From an uncultured Haloferula sp. (lineage in GTDB: Bacteria > Verrucomicrobiota > Verrucomicrobiae > Verrucomicrobiales > Akkermansiaceae), in assembly GCA_946885645.1 (NCBI GenBank), contig CAMPGU010000253.1, positions 1 to 6,038 of the forward strand: a stretch of DNA of 6,038 nt. The letters are read 5' to 3'. The first letter of the stretch is position 1. Every line of letters starts with the position of its first letter. The translations under genes and the position numbers were made by a program. The notes beneath the pieces were generated by a model, which was not told the origin of the DNA, ran no database searches, and worked only from the letters and a program-made list of their open reading frames with translations. Shown piece by piece: positions 1-4,458 of this stretch.

Positions 1-1
1 G

Positions 2-364
2 AATCTGGAAGCGGCTTGGCAAAGCGGCGACGAAAGCGCCGTGCTGGATGCCCTCGACCAAGTGGCGGAGCTAACGGATCCGAAGCAATGGCGGGCGGTC
101 TCCGATGTTCTCGTCCAGCGGGCCGCCACCGAGGCCCGCAGCGACGTCATCGACTATCTTTTGGCCACGGGCGATGCCGCCCCCACGGATATCCGGCTTT
201 CGATCTATGCTTCCGCCCTTGAGAACAGGGCTCCCGGAGTGAGCGACTCGGCGCGGTTGGAACTGCTGAACCTCACGGGGCAGAAGTTCTCAAACGCCGG
301 CGAGGCGAGAGAGTGGATCCGGCGCAACCCCGCCGCCGCGGGCGAAATCCCGGTCGATCAGTAG
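2..364 (+). CDS. C-terminal part of a helical HEAT-like repeat protein, 5' end outside window
   Basis: The frame is open from the first complete codon at position 2 to a TAG at 362-364, giving 120 residues with no start codon that needs to be used, so the gene begins upstream of the window. The visible part is almost entirely predicted amphipathic helix with alternating Ala/Leu and charged residues (for example LDALDQVAEL, RLELLNLTGQ). The ending 'LTGQKFSNAGEAREWIRRNP' resembles the last unit of HEAT-type repeat proteins common in Planctomycetes and Verrucomicrobia, where a LTGQ.F segment is followed by a W..NP helix; that resemblance is from memory and is weak evidence. There is no signal peptide or membrane segment in the visible part. 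The last 7 bases overlap the 3' end of the convergent lipoprotein gene. The function is not known, and the N-terminal part could carry an unrelated domain. That it is a real coding region is fairly sure; its family is not. Confidence 0.65.
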   Translation, partial: NLEAAWQSGDESAVLDALDQVAELTDPKQWRAVSDVLVQRAATEARSDVIDYLLATGDAAPTDIRLSIYASALENRAPGVSDSARLELLNLTGQKFSNAGEAREWIRRNPAAAGEIPVDQ

Positions 365-537
365 GTCGGCAGATTGTCCTGCTGCTGTTGCTCACCGCCA
401 TCCCACGTGCGGCCGTGGGCCTTGTTTTCCATCCCCGTGCCCAAGAGCCGCAGATCGCGGCCGAAGCCGATGGCGGTGTTGCAAGAGGAGAGCGAAACGG
501 CGGCGCCGAGCGCCAGCAGAGCGAGCAGCTTCTTCAT
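358..537 (-). CDS. Entericidin-like small lipoprotein
   Basis: A 59-residue protein. Residues 1-18 form a short signal peptide (MKKLLALLALGAAVSLSS) and the lipobox LSSC gives a lipidated Cys19. The mature part begins CNTAIGFGRDLRLLG and continues TGMENKAHG, matching the entericidin A/B pattern (CNT..G.G.D....G). Entericidins are envelope lipoproteins: in E. coli EcnA/EcnB form an antidote/toxin pair linked to stationary-phase lysis, while in other phyla they are usually single genes of unclear role. The ATG at 535-537 was chosen because it gives a textbook signal peptide; a TTG 12 codons upstream (571-573) would add a non-signal extension. There is no Shine-Dalgarno sequence: the 20 bases before the ATG are pyrimidine-rich. 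An unusual tail of about 13 residues after the entericidin core includes four consecutive Gln and ends NLPTY. No second entericidin gene is visible. Its expression may be coupled to the gene ending 40 bases upstream. Confidence 0.8.
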   Translation of the reverse strand: MKKLLALLALGAAVSLSSCNTAIGFGRDLRLLGTGMENKAHGRTWDGGEQQQQDNLPTY

Positions 538-563
538 GAGTGGAGGTGGTAACGTGGATTTCC

Positions 564-578
564 AGCGATGCAATCGCT
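564..578. repeat. Perfect inverted repeat between the 377-residue gene and the lipoprotein gene
   Basis: AGCGAT-GCA-ATCGCT is a perfect 6-bp inverted repeat with a 3-base centre. It overlaps the last base of the TAA stop codon of the 578-1711 gene and lies 26 bases upstream of the lipoprotein ATG. On the plus strand it is followed by a T-rich stretch (TTAATTTTCC), so it could be a weak terminator for plus-strand transcription. On the minus strand no T-run follows, so there it is better read as a possible operator or short mRNA hairpin ahead of the lipoprotein gene. A chance origin for a repeat of this length cannot be excluded. Confidence 0.35.
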
Positions 579-1711
579 TAATTTTCCTTAAGTTTTTTTC
601 TGAGGTTCACGATCTCCTCGCGGATTTCGAAAACGGTATTCTTCAGCGCCTCCAAGGCCCTCCGCTGGTCGTCGTCCCCGGCCGCTCCGATGAGCTCCGC
701 ACAAGCCGCCAAGGCGTCGTTCTGCCAGCCGAGGCAGCGCTTGAGCATGGCGAGAACGTAACCCGTCTCCCGCTCGTAGTCGCCGTTCAGTGCCCCCGCC
801 AGCTTTCCCGCCACTTGCATCAGGGCGGAGGTGAGCGCCGGGATGGAGGGGTGGTCCTCTCCCGCACGGGTGAGCTCGATGGCCCGGATCACCAGCTCCT
901 GGGCTCTCGCCTGCAGGGGATGCTGGCGCATGTCCGCCTCCTCGTCCGGGTCGTCATCGTCCTCTTCGCCGGGCTGCCACGACGCTCCCGTCGGCTCGGG
1001 TGATTCGGTCTCGTCGGCCAGTGCCTCCAGCAAGCCGTCCCACCCCATCGCAAACGCCTCCTTCCGCTCCGCATCGGGATCATCGAGGTATTTCTCCAGC
1101 ACTTCCTGGTAGGCATCTGCCAGCCGATCGGATTCCTTCAGCCGTTCCTCCCACTGGAACTCGTTTTCCTCGTCCCCCGTGTCGGCCTGCCGGTCGGCGG
1201 GCTCGATCCGCCGCACGAGTTGGTTCATGAAATCCCTCATCGCCTGCATGTTTGCGAGCTTCTGGGCTTCTTCGGCATCATCGTCCATTTCCCAGACACG
1301 CTCGGAGAGTTCGAGCGTGAAGTCGCAGGTCTCGATGACCACCCGCCCGTTGGTTTCGCTAAACCATTCCAAGTACAGGGTGTTCTTCCAGCAGAAGGGG
1401 ATCCCCTTCCGCGTGGCATACAGCGTGGCAAGTTCTTCGCTGGAGACCAGGGGCACCTTGTTCTTGCGGGAAGCCGTCATGTCACCCACCACACCGCGCT
1501 GCGGGCTGGAAAGGCTCGCAACGGCTTGCGGCTTCGGCCCGGGGTTGCTGAAAAGCAGGCGCGTCCCCGCCAGATCCCGCCAGCAGTCTCCCGCCAGATC
1601 CAGTTCCACCGGCTCCTCGCGGCCGCACAGCCAGATCCGGCCGGAGGTCTTGCCCTCGACCGTGTTGTCGATCTCGCCGTGCACCACGGCCTCGTCGATT
1701 CGCCACGCCAC
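578..1711 (-). CDS. Conserved-looking hypothetical protein with acidic linker
   Basis: A 377-residue protein I cannot assign to a named family. Residues 1-57 look like a small beta-rich module with alternating hydrophobic strands (VVHGEID, GRIWLCG, PVELDL) ending in a GDCWRDLAG segment. Residues 85-135 contain a second strand-like part (TLYLEWFS, GRVVIETCDFTLEL). Residues 140-230 are mostly charged helix, 231-260 form a disordered acidic linker rich in Asp/Glu (EEDDDDPDEEAD at 249-260), and 262-377 are helical, ending in a lysine-rich coiled-coil-like helix. There is no signal peptide or membrane segment, so it is probably cytoplasmic. The start is the GTG at 1709-1711. It is the only usable start before the in-frame TGA at 1745-1747, but the codons just upstream (EVQKLRIV) read like protein, so the true N-terminus is uncertain. 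No strong ribosome binding site is visible. It probably shares a transcript with the lipoprotein gene 40 bases downstream. Codon use matches the neighbouring genes. Confidence 0.8.
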   Translation of the reverse strand: MAWRIDEAVVHGEIDNTVEGKTSGRIWLCGREEPVELDLAGDCWRDLAGTRLLFSNPGPKPQAVASLSSPQRGVVGDMTASRKNKVPLVSSEELATLYATRKGIPFCWKNTLYLEWFSETNGRVVIETCDFTLELSERVWEMDDDAEEAQKLANMQAMRDFMNQLVRRIEPADRQADTGDEENEFQWEERLKESDRLADAYQEVLEKYLDDPDAERKEAFAMGWDGLLEALADETESPEPTGASWQPGEEDDDDPDEEADMRQHPLQARAQELVIRAIELTRAGEDHPSIPALTSALMQVAGKLAGALNGDYERETGYVLAMLKRCLGWQNDALAACAELIGAAGDDDQRRALEALKNTVFEIREEIVNLRKKLKEN

Positions 1712-1826
1712 GATCCGGAGCTTCTGAACTTCCGCGGGGCCGCGTCAATAGCTGTTGGATTCCAGTCGGGTTTAACTTCTTGAAGCATTTACAGTCGCGG
1801 CTACGCTAGCCCTGCACTCTTTTCTT
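1712..1826. promoter_or_regulatory. Divergent intergenic region, presumed promoters for rseP and the 377-residue gene
   Basis: This spacer separates two divergently transcribed genes and has no coding content of its own, so both genes should have their promoters in or near it. It is more AT-rich in its middle (about 1745-1795) than the surrounding genes. On the plus strand TTGAAG (1780-1785) or TTTACA (1788-1793) could serve as a -35 element, but neither has a convincing -10 box at the right distance. On the minus strand a TATTGA (1746-1751) is a possible -10 without a clear partner. The assignment rests on gene orientation, not on a clear motif. The end next to rseP (CACTCTTTTCTT before the ATG) lacks a Shine-Dalgarno sequence. 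Confidence 0.4.
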
Positions 1827-3254
1827 ATGCCGGCCCTCGCAGATATTCCCCAGATCGCGCTGTTGATCCTCGTGGTCCTCGTGGTCTTCAATCTCATCAT
1901 TTTCGTCCACGAACTCGGCCACTTCTGGGCTGCGAAATGGCGGGGCCTGAAGATCGACCGCTTTCAAATTTGGTTCGGCAAGCCGATCTGGAGCAAGACC
2001 ATCAACGGGGTCCAGTGGGGCCTCGGCTGGATTCCCGCCGGCGGCTTCGTCGCCCTGCCGCAGATGGCGCCGATGGAGGCGATCGAGGGCGGGAACCTCG
2101 ACCGCGAGCCGCTGCCCCCGATCAAGCCGCTCGACAAGATCATCGTGGCCTTTGCCGGGCCGCTCTTTTCCTTCCTGCTGGCCCTCACCGCGGCCGTGGG
2201 GGTCTCGATCTTCGGCAAGCCCGCCGATATCGTTCCGACGACCACCATCGGCTGGGTCCAGCCGGACAGCCCCGGAGCCAAGGCGGGTCTTTCGCGCGGC
2301 GACAAGATCCTCGCAATCAATGGTACCCCGGTGAATAGCTGGGAAGGCACCTTGGAGAGCGTTCAGCTCAATATCGTCACCAGCCGCGGCAGCCAGATCG
2401 AATTCACCGTGGACCGCCCCGGAGAAGGCGTGCAGACGAAGCGCTCGGAATTCGACATTCCTCCCACCGAATGGTGGCAACGCCGCGCCGTGCGGCAGGT
2501 CGGCATCCAGCCGATGGGCACGGGTCCGGTGACGATCGCTCTGTTCGGCGCGGAAAACACCCCCGCCGAGCGAGCGGGACTCAAGGTGGGCGACATCGTG
2601 CGTTCCATCAACGGGGAGGCCTTGGTATCCGATCTCCAAGCTTACCACATCCTCAAGGCGAACGGGGACAAACCCGTGGAAATCGGCTACGAGCGCGACG
2701 GCAAGGAGGCCACGGCCACGGTCACCCCGGTCGTGCCGATCTCCCCGAAGGAAGACCCCCCGCGGCCCCAGATCGGCGTCGCCTTCGACCAGGACTACGA
2801 GGTCAACCGCGACATCATCAAGCCGGCAGCCTTCAAGCAGATCTCGGACACGGTCAAAATGATGTGGCTGACGATCGCGAGCGTGGCCTCGCCCGATTCC
2901 AGCATCGGCGTCCAGCACCTCAGCGGTCCGGTCGGCATTGGAAAGCTCCAGTATTTCATGCTCCAGATGGACTACCCCGTCCTGCGGATCATGGCCTTCC
3001 TGGTGCTGCTGAACATCAATCTGGCGATCCTCAACATGCTGCCCTTTCCCGTGCTCGACGGGGGTCATATCGTCCTGGCCACCATGGAATGGGTCGCGAA
3101 GCGGCCGGTGCGGGTGAAGCTGCTGGAGTACATCCAGCTCTGCTTCGTCTTCCTGCTTTTCGGCATCATGCTCTACGTCAGCTCGAAGGACATCTTCGAT
3201 GATTTCGGGCGGGGCGGACGAAAGAAGGAGCCGACGGTTTTTCCCACGAATTGA
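1827..3254 (+). CDS. rseP: RseP-type site-2 (RIP) intramembrane zinc metalloprotease
   Basis: A complete 475-residue M50-family protease, close to the usual 420-470 of RseP. Membrane helix 1 (about 9-27) runs into HELGH at 28-32, with the two zinc-binding histidines and catalytic glutamate. A conserved loop follows (GWIPAGGFV), then helix 2 at about 105-127 with AGP. Two PDZ domains follow: PDZ1 around 138-215 (SPGAKAGLSRGD at 148-159) and PDZ2 around 228-305 (NTPAERAGLKVGD at 244-256). Helix 3 ends in NMLPFPVLDGGH at 403-414, whose Asp411 is the third zinc ligand, and helix 4 lies at about 433-453. In other bacteria RseP cuts anti-sigma factors such as RseA inside the membrane after a first periplasmic cut, and clears leftover signal peptides. 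The usual neighbours cdsA and dxr are not on either side here; the upstream gene is divergent. The ATG at 1827 is directly followed by the expected N-terminus, although no Shine-Dalgarno sequence precedes it. Confidence 0.96.
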   Translation: MPALADIPQIALLILVVLVVFNLIIFVHELGHFWAAKWRGLKIDRFQIWFGKPIWSKTINGVQWGLGWIPAGGFVALPQMAPMEAIEGGNLDREPLPPIKPLDKIIVAFAGPLFSFLLALTAAVGVSIFGKPADIVPTTTIGWVQPDSPGAKAGLSRGDKILAINGTPVNSWEGTLESVQLNIVTSRGSQIEFTVDRPGEGVQTKRSEFDIPPTEWWQRRAVRQVGIQPMGTGPVTIALFGAENTPAERAGLKVGDIVRSINGEALVSDLQAYHILKANGDKPVEIGYERDGKEATATVTPVVPISPKEDPPRPQIGVAFDQDYEVNRDIIKPAAFKQISDTVKMMWLTIASVASPDSSIGVQHLSGPVGIGKLQYFMLQMDYPVLRIMAFLVLLNINLAILNMLPFPVLDGGHIVLATMEWVAKRPVRVKLLEYIQLCFVFLLFGIMLYVSSKDIFDDFGRGGRKKEPTVFPTN

Positions 3255-3333
3255 CCCGGGGAGGGCGGACCCGCCGCCGCGATCCCTCCATTTCCCGCTT
3301 GGAACTTTTGCCGGCCGATTTCACGTTCCCCCG

Positions 3334-3696
3334 GTGTTCCAGATCGTCTTCAACGAAATCAGCGCCGCCGAGATCTCGCGTCTCGACACGCTCGAGCAGC
3401 TCGAACTCCTGGACGAGTTCAAGGTGACGGAGAAGGATCTGGAGAATCTGGGCGACGAGCGCTTCGGCAAGATCGAGCGCGACGGCCGCGTGCTCTACCG
3501 TTTCCGCGCGAAGGACTGGCGCTTCTATTTCGAGGTGAAAGAGCGCCTCGTGATCGTTCACCGCGTGCTCCACAAGGGCACCTTCAGCGACTTCGCCTTC
3601 CGCTCGAAAATCCCGATGGGGGAGGATGAAGAGCTCGCGAAGTCGAAGCACTTCTGGAAGCTCATCGACGAAGGCCGCGCCGCCCGGCGTCTCTGA
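3334..3696 (+). CDS. RelE/ParE-fold-like protein, solitary
   Basis: A 120-residue protein starting at a GTG (3334-3336): MFQIVFNEISAAE, then a helical part (residues 17-43), then FGKIERDGR and LYRFRAKDWRFYF (54-66) followed by a beta strand and RVLHKGTF. This order (N-terminal strand, two helices, then strands with R..YR.R..D.R..Y) is the RelE/ParE toxin pattern, with Arg52, Arg56, Arg58, Lys60, Asp61, Arg63 and Tyr65 as candidate functional residues. RelE toxins cleave mRNA on the ribosome and ParE toxins poison gyrase; which activity applies, if any, cannot be told. No antitoxin gene is next to it: rseP ends 79 bases upstream and the next gene is a membrane protein. The C-terminal 35 residues (SDFAFRSKIP onward) extend beyond a minimal RelE. 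The open frame extends upstream to 3199 but that part overlaps rseP and reads as non-protein, so GTG was chosen; no Shine-Dalgarno is seen. The gene is real with good confidence, the fold assignment moderate. Confidence 0.7.
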   Translation: MFQIVFNEISAAEISRLDTLEQLELLDEFKVTEKDLENLGDERFGKIERDGRVLYRFRAKDWRFYFEVKERLVIVHRVLHKGTFSDFAFRSKIPMGEDEELAKSKHFWKLIDEGRAARRL

Positions 3697-3715
3697 GTCC
3701 GGCGAATGATGTCCG

Positions 3716-3740
3716 CCGCGGATTTTGTACTTCCCCGCGG
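3716..3740 (+). repeat. CCGCGG inverted repeat in the spacer before the TPR gene
   Basis: CCGCGG at 3716-3721 is repeated at 3735-3740. Because the 6-mer is self-complementary, the two copies can pair across a 13-base AT-richer loop (ATTTTGTACTTCC). It lies 20 bases after the stop of the RelE-like gene and could end that transcript or mark a regulatory hairpin, but there is no T-run after it. In GC-rich DNA such a pair can occur by chance. Confidence 0.3.
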
Positions 3741-3768
3741 GTGAGGCCGGAGGATTAGTCTCCCTCAC
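3741..3768 (+). promoter_or_regulatory. Leader hairpin covering the GGAGG ahead of the TPR gene
   Basis: GTGAG (3741-3745) pairs with CTCAC (3764-3768), and inside it GGAG (3749-3752) pairs with CTCC (3760-3763). This gives a 9-bp stem with a 3-base bulge (GCC) and a 7-base loop (GATTAGT). The stem ends 2 bases before the ATG at 3771. The only purine-rich ribosome-binding-like sequence here, GGAGG at 3749-3753, is 17 bases from the ATG, too far for normal use, and is inside the stem. The hairpin could hold back translation, or its folding could change the effective spacing. The pairing is seen in the sequence; the role is inferred. Confidence 0.4.
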
Positions 3769-3770
3769 AT

Positions 3771-4454
3771 ATGAAGTGGGGTATTTATGCCGTTCTCGCG
3801 TTTTTTGTCATTTTCGCGTGGTCCAAGTTCAATGGCGCGGAGAAGGATATCCAGAATGATGAGAAGCGCCTGGTGGAGCTGAAGGACAGCGGCGACGACG
3901 AGGAAGCGGCCACCAAGCTTGAGAACGACATCGAAGGCCGGAAGAACGAAAAGACCTTCACCGGCATCCTGCTCGCTTTCCTCACGGCGGGATTGGTGGG
4001 CATCGTCTTCGTCATCCACGTTCTCCCCGCCATCGCCCAGCGCTTCACCCACGCGGTGTACGACAGTGCGGAGATGGTGGAGAGGGATCCCATGCACGAC
4101 GCCCGTGCCAAGGTGGCTCAAGGCGACTGGGAAGGTGCCATCGAAGCCTTCCGGCTGGCTGCCGCGGCCGACCCGCTCAACCGCTTGCCGTGGGTGGAAA
4201 TTTCCAAGATCCAGTTGGACGAGCTTGAGGATCCGGCGGCGTCCGTCCAGACCCTCCGCACCGCCATCGAAGGCCAGGAGTGGGAGGAAAACGATGCCGC
4301 CTACCTCATGTTCCGCCTCGCGGAAATTTACAACGAGCACATGAGCGACCGCAACTCCGCCGCCTCCATCATGCAGCAGGTGATCGACCAGTTCCCGGAA
4401 AGCCGCCACTCCGCGAATGCCCGCCACAAGCTCCGCGAGTGGGGCATGATCTGA
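3771..4454 (+). CDS. Membrane-anchored TPR protein, upstream partner of comEC
   Basis: A 227-residue protein. Membrane helix 1 is at about 4-18 (WGIYAVLAFFVIFAW). It is followed by a highly charged coiled-coil-like loop (22-62, rich in Asp/Glu/Lys), membrane helix 2 at about 65-88, and a soluble C-terminal domain. That domain holds two or three tetratricopeptide-type helix pairs: ARAKVAQGDWEGAIEAFRLAAAADP (111-134) is a good TPR, and the segment around 176-211 (AYLMFRLAEIY...SIMQQVIDQFPES) is a second. TPR domains bind partner proteins, so this is probably a membrane scaffold. With lysine at residue 2 and only two helices, both ends likely face the cytoplasm, leaving the charged loop outside; this is inferred. 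Its stop codon is 4 bases before the comEC start, implying one operon and probable translational coupling, and hence a possible role around DNA uptake. No specific family is recognised. Confidence 0.85.
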   Translation: MKWGIYAVLAFFVIFAWSKFNGAEKDIQNDEKRLVELKDSGDDEEAATKLENDIEGRKNEKTFTGILLAFLTAGLVGIVFVIHVLPAIAQRFTHAVYDSAEMVERDPMHDARAKVAQGDWEGAIEAFRLAAAADPLNRLPWVEISKIQLDELEDPAASVQTLRTAIEGQEWEENDAAYLMFRLAEIYNEHMSDRNSAASIMQQVIDQFPESRHSANARHKLREWGMI

Positions 4455-4458
4455 GGCC

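Noticed and set aside
328..342. GC-rich hairpin CCCGC-CGCC-GCGGG as a terminator for the lipoprotein gene
   Set aside because: It lies within the coding part of the plus-strand gene, has only 5 bp and is not followed by a T-run on either strand.
538..552. CCACCTCCAC before the lipoprotein ATG as a ribosome binding site
   Set aside because: It has the polarity of the anti-Shine-Dalgarno, not of the Shine-Dalgarno, on the coding strand.
1220..1783. Long plus-strand open frames opposite the 377-residue gene (also 374-1003 and 1179-1727)
   Set aside because: They are antisense to a gene with a sensible protein sequence, are rich in Arg/Ser/Pro/His as expected from GC-rich shadow frames, and show no domain or start signal.
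1867..1884. Tandem 9-base repeat TCCTCGTGG x2 near the start of rseP
   Set aside because: It encodes the LVVLVV part of the first membrane helix and is explained by hydrophobic low-complexity coding.
1806..3068. 420-residue minus-strand open frame opposite rseP
   Set aside because: Composition is His/Arg/Asp/Gly-rich shadow sequence, and the plus strand carries an unmistakable RseP with all catalytic motifs.
3199..3333. N-terminal extension of the RelE-like gene back to an ATG inside rseP
   Set aside because: The added 45 residues overlap the end of rseP in another frame and are Arg/Pro-rich without structure; the RelE-like strand begins exactly at the GTG.
3255..3333. Terminator or small RNA between rseP and the RelE-like gene
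   Set aside because: GGCG-GACC-CGCC can form a 4-bp stem only, and no T-run or promoter is seen.
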